From contig RPFO01001643.1 of assembly GCA_009746045.1 (NCBI GenBank), forward strand, positions 1 through 62,000: DNA of 62,000 bases, given 5' to 3'. Below, one piece after another: positions 1-10,508 of the stretch (the first letter of the stretch is position 1; every line of letters starts with the position of its first letter). Below the pieces are notes generated by a model. That model saw nothing but the letters and a program-made list of their open reading frames with translations, was not told where the DNA came from and did no database searches. Both the position numbers and the translations under genes were made by a program. This DNA comes from Mesostigma viride. Lineage: Eukaryota; Streptophyta; Mesostigmatophyceae; Mesostigmatales; Mesostigmataceae.

Positions 1-307
1 TAGATCGTATCAGGAGGTACTTATTGTGCTACAATGTATGTAAAATTGCATAAATATGGCCATATCTGTATTTTGCTGGACACCGCCGGCGCATGAAGAG
101 CACTTGAGGACGCTGAAAGCTGAGTTTGCAAGTCGAATTGCACAAGTCGGATAATGTCATTACATATGCAATTACCCCGAAATGCTATTGCTTGTTGCCC
201 GGATAAATCATATAAAAATATCCGGTTAGGTTCCGAAGGAAACGTTGCGTACGGAAAGTTGCATTAGATACAGTATTACAGTATCTAACTGGCGTGGGAT
301 ATACGAA
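1..307. other. Left flank outside the array, no gene seen
   Basis: AT-richer sequence that does not recur elsewhere in the window. I see no convincing reading frame or RNA. It ends with an A directly before the first TTGCCC unit start at 308, so it holds the only array-to-flank junction visible on the left side. Confidence 0.6.
264..288. repeat. Short hairpin next to array start
   Basis: TTAGATAC and GTATCTAA form a perfect 8-bp stem with a 9-nt spacer, 20 bases before the first array unit. Its function is unknown. It could be chance in AT-rich DNA. Confidence 0.45.
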
Positions 308-956
308 TTGCCCTTTATACTACTTTTTGGCTGCGCCATTTGTTCCGCAAACTCTTCCGGCAAACGTTGTCCGTACCCGAGTAGCGCGAAAATCCGAACG
401 CCAAATTTGTTTACGCAAAATCTTTACGCAGATCGCGGCCGTAGGCTTTCTAGCGGCCTGTCACCGCGTAGCGTCTGGCGCCGAAACTTTTCTCAACACG
501 GAACTCAAACAAATACCTGCCAACCGTCAATCAGTAAAAGCGTTTCTTGTTGAAACTGCCGTAACCTCCGCATAACGGTCTTATTTTCCAAGTAGCTAAG
601 CGCCAAAGCCTTGCGTTCCGAGTGGAGCTTGAAATTGGCCTAGGCGTTTGGAACGGACGAGGGAAATTGGCGAGGAAAACGGCGAGGAGAGGACCGATTC
701 AAGTGGTATTTGGCGGTTGCTGGCAAAAAGTGAGGAATCTGACGGACGGACCTGACGTGCTGACATACCAGGTTTAGTTGCGGTTCGGTTCAGCCACCGG
801 CTTCCCAAAATAGGCCAGCAACCGTCCGGCACCATGAGTTTGCATGGAATCGTGGCGTAATCCATGGAATCACAGGCTGTGGCCGGCCGTACAGGTTCGG
901 CTGTCTTGCTAGTGGGCGGGCTGTGTAAGCGGGAGTGTACGGCTGTGCTGGTACTC

Positions 957-988
957 GCCGTTGAGGCACAAAAAGCCGTTGAGGCACA
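957..988 (+). repeat. Direct repeat inside the 737 unit
   Basis: GCCGTTGAGGCACA occurs at 957-970 and again at 975-988, separated by four bases, and recurs in every full unit. It lies 20-50 bases upstream of the terminal hairpin. Confidence 0.85.
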
Positions 989-1010
989 GAATCTGCCAAG
1001 TAGCGGGGGT

Positions 1011-1034
1011 TCGGGGGCGGAGCCCCCGATCTTG
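1011..1034 (+). repeat. 3' terminal hairpin and CTTG end of 737 unit
   Basis: TCGGGGGC (1011-1018) pairs with GCCCCCGA (1022-1029) around a GGA loop, followed by T and CTTG (1031-1034). The next unit starts at 1035. The same structure ends every 737 unit, and both places where the array stops (5454, 11983) stop right after CTTG. A hairpin just inside a CT-type end resembles a Helitron 3' end, although the canonical Helitron end is CTRR, not CTTG. Confidence 0.8.
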
Positions 1035-1771
1035 TTGCCCTTTATACTACGATTATGGTCCGCCAATTGTTCCGCAAACTCTTCCGGCAAACGTTGTCCG
1101 TACCCTAGTAGCGCAAAAATCCGAACGCACAATTTGTTTCCACAAAATCTTTCAGCAGATCGCGTCCGTAGGCTTTCTAGCGGCCTGTCACCGCGTAGCG
1201 TCCGGCACCCAAACTCTTCTAAGACGGGAACTCAAACAAATACCCCGTGACGACAGTAGTAGTCAGTAAAACAGACTAAAACGGCCGTTACCTGCGCGTA
1301 ACGGTCCAGAACTCCGAGTTTCTAAGCTCCGTAGCTATCGACGACGATGCGTGCCAAGTTCAGCTTGAAATTGGCCTAGGCGTTTGGGCCGGACGAGGGA
1401 AATTGGCGAGGAAAACGGCGAGGAGAGGACCGATTCAAGTGGTATTTGGCGGTTGCTGGCAAAAAGTGAGGAATCTGACGGACGGACCTGACGTGCTGAC
1501 ATACCAGGTTTAGTTGCGGTTCGGTTCAGCCACCGGCTTCCCAAAATAGGCCAGCAACCCGTCCGGCACCATGAGTTTGCATGGAATCGTGGCGTAATCC
1601 ATGGAATCACAGGCTGTGGCCGGCCGTACAGGTTCGGCTGTCTTGCTAGTGGGCGGGCTGTGTAAGCGGGAGTGTACGGCTGTGCTGGTACTCGCCGTTG
1701 AGGCACAAAAAGCCGTTGAGGCACAGAATCTGCCAAGTAGCGGGGGTTCGGGGGCGGAGCCCCCGATCTTG
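1035..1771 (+). repeat. 737-family unit 2 (standard)
   Basis: 737-bp standard copy, essentially identical to unit 3. Begins TTGCCCTTTATACTACG and ends with hairpin plus CTTG. Confidence 0.95.
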
Positions 1772-2508
1772 TTGCCCTTTATACTACGATTATGGTCCGC
1801 CAATTGTTCCGCAAACTCTTCCGGCAAACGTTGTCCGTACCCTAGTAGCGCAAAAATCCGAACGCACAATTTGTTTCCACAAAATCTTTCAGCAGATCGC
1901 GTCCGTAGGCTTTCTAGCGGCCTGTCACCGCGTAGCGTCCGGCACCCAAACTCTTCTAAGACGGGAACTCAAACAAATACCCCGTGACGACAGTAGTAGT
2001 CAGTAAAACAGACTAAAACGGCCGTTACCTGCGCGTAACGGTCCAGAACTCCGAGTTTCTAAGCTCCGTAGCTATCGACGACGATGCGTGCCAAGTTCAG
2101 CTTGAAATTGGCCTAGGCGTTTGGGCCGGACGAGGGAAATTGGCGAGGAAAACGGCGAGGAGAGGACCGATTCAAGTGGTATTTGGCGGTTGCTGGCAAA
2201 AAGTGAGGAATCTGACGGACGGACCTGACGTGCTGACATACCAGGTTTAGTTGCGGTTCGGTTCAGCCACCGGCTTCCCAAAATAGGCCAGCAACCCGTC
2301 CGGCACCATGAGTTTGCATGGAATCGTGGCGTAATCCATGGAATCACAGGCTGTGGCCGGCCGTACAGGTTCGGCTGTCTTGCTAGTGGGCGGGCTGTGT
2401 AAGCGGGAGTGTACGGCTGTGCTGGTACTCGCCGTTGAGGCACAAAAAGCCGTTGAGGCACAGAATCTGCCAAGTAGCGGGGGTTCGGGGGCGGAGCCCC
2501 CGATCTTG
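1772..2508 (+). repeat. 737-family unit 3 (standard)
   Basis: 737-bp standard copy bounded by CTTG/TTGCCC junctions on both sides. Confidence 0.95.
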
Positions 2509-3244
2509 TTGCCCTTTATACTACGATTATGGTCCGCCAATTGTTCCGCAAACTCTTCCGGCAAACGTTGTCCGTACCTAGTAGCGCAAAAATCCGAACG
2601 CACAATTTGTTTCCACAAAATCTTTCAGCAGATCGCGTCCGTAGGCTTTCTAGCGGCCTGTCACCGCGTAGCGTCCGGCACCCAAACTCTTCTAAGACGG
2701 GAACTCAAACAAATACCCCGTGACGACAGTAGTAGTCAGTAAAACAGACTAAAACGGCCGTTACCTGCGCGTAACGGTCCAGAACTCCGAGTTTCTAAGC
2801 TCCGTAGCTATCGACGACGATGCGTGCCAAGTTCAGCTTGAAATTGGCCTAGGCGTTTGGGCCGGACGAGGGAAATTGGCGAGGAAAACGGCGAGGAGAG
2901 GACCGATTCAAGTGGTATTTGGCGGTTGCTGGCAAAAAGTGAGGAATCTGACGGACGGACCTGACGTGCTGACATACCAGGTTTAGTTGCGGTTCGGTTC
3001 AGCCACCGGCTTCCCAAAATAGGCCAGCAACCCGTCCGGCACCATGAGTTTGCATGGAATCGTGGCGTAATCCATGGAATCACAGGCTGTGGCCGGCCGT
3101 ACAGGTTCGGCTGTCTTGCTAGTGGGCGGGCTGTGTAAGCGGGAGTGTACGGCTGTGCTGGTACTCGCCGTTGAGGCACAAAAAGCCGTTGAGGCACAGA
3201 ATCTGCCAAGTAGCGGGGGTTCGGGGGCGGAGCCCCCGATCTTG
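2509..3244 (+). repeat. 737-family unit 4 (736 bp)
   Basis: Lacks one C near 2577 (CCGTACCTAG against CCGTACCCTAG in the standard copy). Shares this deletion only with the adjacent unit 5, so the pair probably arose by local duplication. Confidence 0.95.
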
Positions 3245-3980
3245 TTGCCCTTTATACTACGATTATGGTCCGCCAATTGTTCCGCAAACTCTTCCGGCAA
3301 ACGTTGTCCGTACCTAGTAGCGCAAAAATCCGAACGCACAATTTGTTTCCACAAAATCTTTCAGCAGATCGCGTCCGTAGGCTTTCTAGCGGCCTGTCAC
3401 CGCGTAGCGTCCGGCACCCAAACTCTTCTAAGACGGGAACTCAAACAAATACCCCGTGACGACAGTAGTAGTCAGTAAAACAGACTAAAACGGCCGTTAC
3501 CTGCGCGTAACGGTCCAGAACTCCGAGTTTCTAAGCTCCGTAGCTATCGACGACGATGCGTGCCAAGTTCAGCTTGAAATTGGCCTAGGCGTTTGGGCCG
3601 GACGAGGGAAATTGGCGAGGAAAACGGCGAGGAGAGGACCGATTCAAGTGGTATTTGGCGGTTGCTGGCAAAAAGTGAGGAATCTGACGGACGGACCTGA
3701 CGTGCTGACATACCAGGTTTAGTTGCGGTTCGGTTCAGCCACCGGCTTCCCAAAATAGGCCAGCAACCCGTCCGGCACCATGAGTTTGCATGGAATCGTG
3801 GCGTAATCCATGGAATCACAGGCTGTGGCCGGCCGTACAGGTTCGGCTGTCTTGCTAGTGGGCGGGCTGTGTAAGCGGGAGTGTACGGCTGTGCTGGTAC
3901 TCGCCGTTGAGGCACAAAAAGCCGTTGAGGCACAGAATCTGCCAAGTAGCGGGGGTTCGGGGGCGGAGCCCCCGATCTTG
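3245..3980 (+). repeat. 737-family unit 5 (736 bp)
   Basis: Carries the same one-base deletion as unit 4 (near 3313). Confidence 0.95.
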
Positions 3981-4717
3981 TTGCCCTTTATACTACGATT
4001 ATGGTCCGCCAATTGTTCCGCAAACTCTTCCGGCAAACGTTGTCCGTACCCTAGTAGCGCAAAAATCCGAACGCACAATTTGTTTCCACAAAATCTTTCA
4101 GCAGATCGCGTCCGTAGGCTTTCTAGCGGCCTGTCACCGCGTAGCGTCCGGCACCCAAACTCTTCTAAGACGGGAACTCAAACAAATACCCCGTGACGAC
4201 AGTAGTAGTCAGTAAAACAGACTAAAACGGCCGTTACCTGCGCGTAACGGTCCAGAACTCCGAGTTTCTAAGCTCCGTAGCTATCGACGACGATGCGTGC
4301 CAAGTTCAGCTTGAAATTGGCCTAGGCGTTTGGGCCGGACGAGGGAAATTGGCGAGGAAAACGGCGAGGAGAGGACCGATTCAAGTGGTATTTGGCGGTT
4401 GCTGGCAAAAAGTGAGGAATCTGACGGACGGACCTGACGTGCTGACATACCAGGTTTAGTTGCGGTTCGGTTCAGCCACCGGCTTCCCAAAATAGGCCAG
4501 CAACCCGTCCGGCACCATGAGTTTGCATGGAATCGTGGCGTAATCCATGGAATCACAGGCTGTGGCCGGCCGTACAGGTTCGGCTGTCTTGCTAGTGGGC
4601 GGGCTGTGTAAGCGGGAGTGTACGGCTGTGCTGGTACTCGCCGTTGAGGCACAAAAAGCCGTTGAGGCACAGAATCTGCCAAGTAGCGGGGGTTCGGGGG
4701 CGGAGCCCCCGATCTTG
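3981..4717 (+). repeat. 737-family unit 6 (standard)
   Basis: 737-bp standard copy. Confidence 0.95.
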
Positions 4718-5454
4718 TTGCCCTTTATACTACGATTATGGTCCGCCAATTGTTCCGCAAACTCTTCCGGCAAACGTTGTCCGTACACGAGTAGCGCAAA
4801 AATCCGAACGCACAATTTGTTTCCACAAAATCTTTCAGCAGATCGCGTCCGTAGGCTTTCTAGCGGCCTGTCACCGCGTAGCGTCCGGCACCCAAACTCT
4901 TCTAAGACGGGAACTCAAACAAATACCCCGTGACGACAGTAGTAGTCAGTAAAACAGACTAAAACGGCCGTTACCTGCGCGTAACGGTCCAGAACTCCGA
5001 GTTTCTAAGCTCCGTAGCTATCGACGACGATGCGTGCCAAGTTCAGCTTGAAATTGGCCTAGGCGTTTGGGCCGGACGAGGGAAATTGGCGAGGAAAACG
5101 GCGAGGAGAGGACCGATTCAAGTGGTATTTGGCGGTTGCTGGCAAAAAGTGAGGAATCTGACGGACGGACCTGACGTGCTGACATACCAGGTTTAGTTGC
5201 GGTTCGGTTCAGCCACCGGCTTCCCAAAATAGGCCAGCAACCCGTCCGGCACCATGAGTTTGCATGGAATCGTGGCGTAATCCATGGAATCACAGGCTGT
5301 GGCCGGCCGTACAGGTTCGGCTGTCTTGCTAGTGGGCGGGCTGTGTAAGCGGGAGTGTACGGCTGTGCTGGTACTCGCCGTTGAGGCACAAAAAGCCGTT
5401 GAGGCACAGAATCTGCCAAGTAGCGGGGGTTCGGGGGCGGAGCCCCCGATCTTG
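4718..5454 (+). repeat. 737-family unit 7 (last of block 1)
   Basis: Has CCGTACACGAG in place of CCGTACCCTAG, a variant shared with units 13 and 15. Its CTTG terminus abuts unrelated sequence at 5455. Confidence 0.95.
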
Positions 5455-5591
5455 CACAACAATGCACACAATAACGAGAATAAGTTAGTCAAGAAGGCAA
5501 AGAAATAGATATATGTTGGTCGTCTCCTTGAGATAGTGATGCACAAGCTGTATATGAAGAACAAGGAATGCGATTTGGGATTGCTACCTAC
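5455..5591 (-). other. Probable start of truncated intron 2
   Basis: On the minus strand this follows a good splice donor (GG then GTAGGT at 5591-5586). It reads as AT-rich intron-like sequence until it is cut at 5455 by the array terminus. No acceptor or further exon is present, so the gene is broken here. Confidence 0.4.
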
Positions 5592-5854
5592 CCAGAAGCA
5601 CTCCAAGTACATGGTGTCCGCGTGTTGGTCACAAACTGAGCATGCTGGCCCACGGGGAAGGTCTCCTTGCCAACGTCCAGCCCGTTCTGGCGACGAAAGT
5701 CATCCACGTTGGCAATGACGGTGTGGGCCTTCCCGTTTTTGTCCACAACGATGATGTGGTATGCGTGCAAGTTGCGGCCTGAGGGGGGAGTATACATGCC
5801 GACGTGCATGATCTTGCCAGCGAGCCGGTAGATCTGCGATGCCGGTGTCGCCAT
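5592..5854 (-). pseudogene. First coding exon of an unrecognised gene (5' fragment)
   Basis: The minus-strand frame starts at ATG 5854-5852 in a strong start context (GTCCCATGG) and runs 87 codons plus 2 nt to a splice donor. The translation begins MATPASQIYRLAGKIMHVG and has balanced amino-acid use, unlike the repeat-derived frames nearby. Without splicing, the frame meets TAG exactly inside the donor, as expected for a real exon edge. The alternating hydrophobic and charged pattern could be a small beta-rich domain, but I do not recognise the family. The fragment is preceded by a 112-nt intron, a 5' UTR exon and a TATA box, and truncated downstream at 5455. It probably represents the 5' end of a host gene carried into the array. 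Only one copy occurs in the window. Confidence 0.6.
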
Positions 5855-5859
5855 GGGAC

Positions 5860-5971
5860 CTGTGAAACAAGAATATTGATGCAACCAAAACAAACACAAC
5901 AAAAGGCAAACAAGTTAGTTAAGCACACATCAAAATGCAAAATGTAAAAGCGGATGATGTAGGAAATACAC
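5860..5971 (-). other. 5' UTR intron of captured gene fragment
   Basis: The donor CAG/GTGTAT lies at 5974-5966. The acceptor TTGTTTCACAG ends at 5860, with a T-rich tract before it, and exon 2 begins five bases before the ATG. The length of 112 nt is typical for spliceosomal introns. Confidence 0.55.
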
Positions 5972-6115
5972 CTGTCCACCGGCCTACAAATGGAATATGA
6001 ATAAGGCATGCGACTTGGAAGTAATACCTTGGGGTACTTGGAATCGGGGTGGAGGTGGTGATTGTTGGTGGGGTACTTGGAATCGGTTGTTGTTGGTGGG
6101 GTGCTTGGAATGCGG
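5972..6115 (-). other. Probable 5' UTR exon 1 of captured fragment
   Basis: This lies between the TATA box and the first donor. The upper limit is only an estimate, taking transcription to start about 30 nt after the TATA box. It contains ATTCCAAGTACC repeats. Confidence 0.4.
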
Positions 6116-6126
6116 GTACTTGGAAT
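6033..6126 (-). repeat. ATTCCAAGTACC short repeats
   Basis: Copies of GGTACTTGGAAT (plus strand) lie at 6033-6044, 6072-6083 and 6115-6126, with a one-base variant at 6100-6111. Spacing is 39, 28 and 15 bases. They span the expected transcription start of the captured fragment. Confidence 0.75.
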
Positions 6127-6140
6127 GAAAAGTTGGGCTG

Positions 6141-6148
6141 CTTTTATA
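6141..6148 (-). promoter_or_regulatory. TATA box of captured gene fragment
   Basis: TATAAAAG on the minus strand, about 290 bp upstream of the ATG once the intron is included. Its place before a splice-bounded leader supports a captured RNA polymerase II promoter. Confidence 0.45.
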
Positions 6149-6370
6149 GTTTGTTGAAGAATCTAAGATTCGAGGGTCAGTTTCACACGCAAACACACGA
6201 CCTCCAAGTGGCAATCGCACACTTGTCCGTGTTTGGGAATGTAGACCCAAAATGTTTAGCAAGTGCCACTTGGCGAAGACAATCGAATATATATTAGCAA
6301 CATTCATGGTTTGCCATCTGGCGCGCAGTCTGGGAAGATCCCTACAAATCATACGTCATGCTGAAGTTAT
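6149..6370 (-). promoter_or_regulatory. Promoter-like upstream region
   Basis: Single-copy sequence upstream of the TATA box. I see no coding potential that I can support and no specific regulatory element that I can name. Confidence 0.3.
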
Positions 6371-6506
6371 TTCCCTGCACGTGGTTTATGGGCAGCCGCC
6401 ACGTGCATTTCAGAGCACGGAATCTGTCAACAAACCGTCCGGCACAATGAATATGCATGGAATCGTGTCGTAATCACAGGCTGTGGCCGGCCGGACAGGT
6501 TCGGGT
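6361..6506 (+). repeat. Degenerate duplicate of hairpin module plus 737 fragment
   Basis: Matches 6508-6700 with substitutions and a large gap: TGAAGTTAT, the GCACGTGG arm, the TCAACAAACCGTCCGG junction, then a decayed piece of the 737 unit (about 6431-6506). In this copy the hairpin at 6377-6406 has lost most of its left arm and the whole inner palindrome. Confidence 0.75.
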
Positions 6507-6520
6507 GAAGTTATTCCCCT

Positions 6521-6592
6521 GCACGTGGCGGCTGCCCATGGACCAACCTACGACGATCGTCGTAGGTTGGTATATGGGCAGCCGCCACGTGC
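6521..6592. repeat. 72-bp cruciform-capable nested palindrome
   Basis: Outer arms of 19 bp (6521-6539 and 6574-6592, GCACGTGGCGGCTGCCCAT and its complement) enclose a perfect 28-bp palindrome at 6543-6570 (half-site CCAACCTACGACGA). Only 3-4 unpaired bases lie on each side. It sits directly before the resumed 737 sequence. Confidence 0.9.
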
Positions 6593-6616
6593 ATTTCAGT
6601 GCACGGAATCTGTCAA

Positions 6617-6833
6617 CAAACCGTCCGGCACCATGAGTTTGCATGGAATCGTGGCGTAATCCAGGGGATCACAGGCTGTGGCCGGCCGTACAGGTTCGGC
6701 TGTCTTGCTAGTGGGCGGGCTGTGTAAGCGGGAGTGTACTGCTGTGCTGGTACTCGCCGTTGAGGCACAAAAAGCCGTTGAGGCACAGAATCTGCCAAGT
6801 AGCGGGGGTTCGGGGGCGGAGCCCCCGATCTTG
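6617..6833 (+). repeat. 737-family unit 8 (5'-truncated, 217 bp)
   Basis: Array sequence resumes at CAAACCGTCCGG and runs to the normal hairpin and CTTG. It has a few private changes, for example GGGGATC for TGGAATC near 6664. Confidence 0.9.
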
Positions 6834-7570
6834 TTGCCCTTTATACTACGATTATGGTCCGCCAATTGTTCCGCAAACTCTTCCGGCAAACGTTGTCCGT
6901 ACCCTAGTAGCGCAAAAATCCGAACGCACAATTTGTTTCCACAAAATCTTTCAGCAGATCGCGTCCGTAGGCTTTCTAGCGGCCTGTCACCGCGTAGCGT
7001 CCGGCACCCAAACTCTTCTAAGACGGGAACTCAAACAAATACCCCGTGACGACAGTAGTAGTCAGTAAAACAGACTAAAACGGCCGTTACCTGCGCGTAA
7101 CGGTCCAGAACTCCGAGTTTCTAAGCTCCGTAGCTATCGACGACGATGCGTGCCAAGTTCAGCTTGAAATTGGCCTAGGCGTTTGGGCCGGACGAGGGAA
7201 ATTGGCGAGGAAAACGGCGAGGAGAGGACCGATTCAAGTGGTATTTGGCGGTTGCTGGCAAAAAGTGAGGAATCTGACGGACGGACCTGACGTGCTGACA
7301 TACCAGGTTTAGTTGCGGTTCGGTTCAGCCACCGGCTTCCCAAAATAGGCCAGCAACCCGTCCGGCACCATGAGTTTGCATGGAATCGTGGCGTAATCCA
7401 TGGAATCACAGGCTGTGGCCGGCCGTACAGGTTCGGCTGTCTTGCTAGTGGGCGGGCTGTGTAAGCGGGAGTGTACGGCTGTGCTGGTACTCGCCGTTGA
7501 GGCACAAAAAGCCGTTGAGGCACAGAATCTGCCAAGTAGCGGGGGTTCGGGGGCGGAGCCCCCGATCTTG
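6834..7570 (+). repeat. 737-family unit 9
   Basis: Standard 737-bp copy. Confidence 0.95.
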
Positions 7571-8307
7571 TTGCCCTTTATACTACGATTATGGTCCGCC
7601 AATTGTTCCGCAAACTCTTCCGGCAAACGTTGTCCGTACCCTAGTAGCGCAAAAATCCGAACGCACAATTTGTTTCCACAAAATCTTTCAGCAGATCGCG
7701 TCCGTAGGCTTTCTAGCGGCCTGTCACCGCGTAGCGTCCGGCACCCAAACTCTTCTAAGACGGGAACTCAAACAAATACCCCGTGACGACAGTAGTAGTC
7801 AGTAAAACAGACTAAAACGGCCGTTACCTGCGCGTAACGGTCCAGAACTCCGAGTTTCTAAGCTCCGTAGCTATCGACGACGATGCGTGCCAAGTTCAGC
7901 TTGAAATTGGCCTAGGCGTTTGGGCCGGACGAGGGAAATTGGCGAGGAAAACGGCGAGGAGAGGACCGATTCAAGTGGTATTTGGCGGTTGCTGGCAAAA
8001 AGTGAGGAATCTGACGGACGGACCTGACGTGCTGACATACCAGGTTTAGTTGCGGTTCGGTTCAGCCACCGGCTTCCCAAAATAGGCCAGCAACCCGTCC
8101 GGCACCATGAGTTTGCATGGAATCGTGGCGTAATCCATGGAATCACAGGCTGTGGCCGGCCGTACAGGTTCGGCTGTCTTGCTAGTGGGCGGGCTGTGTA
8201 AGCGGGAGTGTACGGCTGTGCTGGTACTCGCCGTTGAGGCACAAAAAGCCGTTGAGGCACAGAATCTGCCAAGTAGCGGGGGTTCGGGGGCGGAGCCCCC
8301 GATCTTG
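7571..8307 (+). repeat. 737-family unit 10
   Basis: Standard 737-bp copy. Confidence 0.95.
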
Positions 8308-9044
8308 TTGCCCTTTATACTACGATTATGGTCCGCCAATTGTTCCGCAAACTCTTCCGGCAAACGTTGTCCGTACCCTAGTAGCGCAAAAATCCGAACG
8401 CACAATTTGTTTCCACAAAATCTTTCAGCAGATCGCGTCCGTAGGCTTTCTAGCGGCCTGTCACCGCGTAGCGTCCGGCACCCAAACTCTTCTAAGACGG
8501 GAACTCAAACAAATACCCCGTGACGACAGTAGTAGTCAGTAAAACAGACTAAAACGGCCGTTACCTGCGCGTAACGGTCCAGAACTCCGAGTTTCTAAGC
8601 TCCGTAGCTATCGACGACGATGCGTGCCAAGTTCAGCTTGAAATTGGCCTAGGCGTTTGGGCCGGACGAGGGAAATTGGCGAGGAAAACGGCGAGGAGAG
8701 GACCGATTCAAGTGGTATTTGGCGGTTGCTGGCAAAAAGTGAGGAATCTGACGGACGGACCTGACGTGCTGACATACCAGGTTTAGTTGCGGTTCGGTTC
8801 AGCCACCGGCTTCCCAAAATAGGCCAGCAACCCGTCCGGCACCATGAGTTTGCATGGAATCGTGGCGTAATCCATGGAATCACAGGCTGTGGCCGGCCGT
8901 ACAGGTTCGGCTGTCTTGCTAGTGGGCGGGCTGTGTAAGCGGGAGTGTACGGCTGTGCTGGTACTCGCCGTTGAGGCACAAAAAGCCGTTGAGGCACAGA
9001 ATCTGCCAAGTAGCGGGGGTTCGGGGGCGGAGCCCCCGATCTTG
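8308..9044 (+). repeat. 737-family unit 11
   Basis: Standard 737-bp copy. Confidence 0.95.
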
Positions 9045-9771
9045 TTGCCCTTTATACTACTTTTTGGCTGCGCCATTTGTTCCGCAAACTCTTCCGGCAA
9101 ACGTTGTCCGTACCCGAGTAGCGCGAAAATCCGAACGCCAAATTTGTTTACGCAAAATCTTTACGCAGATCGCGGCCGTAGGCTTTCTAGCGGCCTGTCA
9201 CCGCGTAGCGTCTGGCGCCGAAACTTTTCTCAACACGGAACTCAAACAAATACCTGCCAACCGTCAATCAGTAAAAGCGTTTCTTGTTGAAACTGCCGTA
9301 ACCTCCGCATAACGGTCTTATTTTCCAAGTAGCTAAGCGCCAAAGCCTTGCGTTCCGAGTGGAGCTTGAAATTGGCCTAGGCGTTTGGAACGGACGAGGG
9401 AAATTGGCAAGGAAAACGGCGAGGAGAGGACCGATTCAAGGGTATTTGGCGGTTGCTGGCAAAAAGCGAGAAAGCTGACGGACGGACCAGACCTACTGAC
9501 AGACCAGGTTTAGTTGCGGTTCGGTTCAGCCACCGGCTTCCCAAAATAGGCCAGCAAACCGTCCGGCACCATGAGTTTGCATGGAATCGTGGCGTAATCC
9601 ATGGAATCACAGGCTGTGGCCGGCCGTACAGGTTCGGCTGTCTTGCTAGTGGGCGGGCTGTGTAAGCGGGAGTGTACGGCTGTGCTGGTACTCGCCGTTG
9701 AGGCACAAAAAGCCGTTGAGGCACAGAATCTGCCAAGTAGCGGGGGTTCGGGGGCGGAGCCCCCGATCTTG
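9045..9771 (+). repeat. 737-family unit 12 (variant A, 727 bp)
   Basis: Same variant 5' part as unit 1, but the variant tract extends further. Differences from the standard unit continue to about 9520 (for example GACCAGACCTACTGACAGACC), and standard sequence follows. The switch point therefore differs from that in unit 1. Confidence 0.9.
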
Positions 9772-10508
9772 TTGCCCTTTATACTACGATTATGGTCCGC
9801 CAATTGTTCCGCAAACTCTTCCGGCAAACGTTGTCCGTACACGAGTAGCGCAAAAATCCGAACGCACAATTTGTTTCCACAAAATCTTTCAGCAGATCGC
9901 GTCCGTAGGCTTTCTAGCGGCCTGTCACCGCGTAGCGTCCGGCACCCAAACTCTTCTAAGACGGGAACTCAAACAAATACCCCGTGACGACAGTAGTAGT
10001 CAGTAAAACAGACTAAAACGGCCGTTACCTGCGCGTAACGGTCCAGAACTCCGAGTTTCTAAGCTCCGTAGCTATCGACGACGATGCGTGCCAAGTTCAG
10101 CTTGAAATTGGCCTAGGCGTTTGGGCCGGACGAGGGAAATTGGCGAGGAAAACGGCGAGGAGAGGACCGATTCAAGTGGTATTTGGCGGTTGCTGGCAAA
10201 AAGTGAGGAATCTGACGGACGGACCTGACGTGCTGACATACCAGGTTTAGTTGCGGTTCGGTTCAGCCACCGGCTTCCCAAAATAGGCCAGCAACCCGTC
10301 CGGCACCATGAGTTTGCATGGAATCGTGGCGTAATCCATGGAATCACAGGCTGTGGCCGGCCGTACAGGTTCGGCTGTCTTGCTAGTGGGCGGGCTGTGT
10401 AAGCGGGAGTGTACGGCTGTGCTGGTACTCGCCGTTGAGGCACAAAAAGCCGTTGAGGCACAGAATCTGCCAAGTAGCGGGGGTTCGGGGGCGGAGCCCC
10501 CGATCTTG
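9772..10508 (+). repeat. 737-family unit 13
   Basis: 737-bp copy with the CCGTACACGAG variant near 9838. Confidence 0.95.

Larger units (their letters stand above)
308..1034 (+). repeat. 737-family unit 1 (variant A, 727 bp)
   Basis: Bases 308 to about 640 are a diverged variant (for example GGCTGCGCCATTTG after the start). The rest matches the standard unit almost perfectly. This abrupt switch points to recombination or gene conversion between unit types. Confidence 0.9.
308..5454 (+). repeat. 737-bp tandem array, block 1 (7 units)
   Basis: Seven head-to-tail units (727, 737, 737, 736, 736, 737, 737 bp). Each starts TTGCCCT and ends with a GC hairpin and GATCTTG. Divergence among the standard copies is mostly single-base. 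Short frames are open on both strands in every unit, but their products resemble no family I know, so I treat the unit as non-coding. The array stops at exactly the unit 3' terminus (CTTG, 5451-5454). Confidence 0.95.
5455..6833. repeat. Chimeric array unit with captured sequence
   Basis: Between two intact parts of the array lies 1379 bp whose right end (6617-6833) is a normal 737-unit 3' end with hairpin and CTTG. Its left 1.1 kb is foreign: a gene fragment, a promoter-like stretch and a large palindrome. No TTGCCC 5' terminus is visible at 5455. Keeping the 3' end while internal and 5' sequence is foreign fits Helitron-style capture or later truncation. An ordinary insertion with deletion is the alternative. 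Confidence 0.6.

Noticed and set aside
596-1250. Open frames of 100-180 codons in every 737-bp unit, both strands
   Set aside because: They overlap in opposite directions, are disrupted or changed by 1-bp indels between units (for example units 4 and 5), and resemble no family. GC-rich repeat composition explains them.
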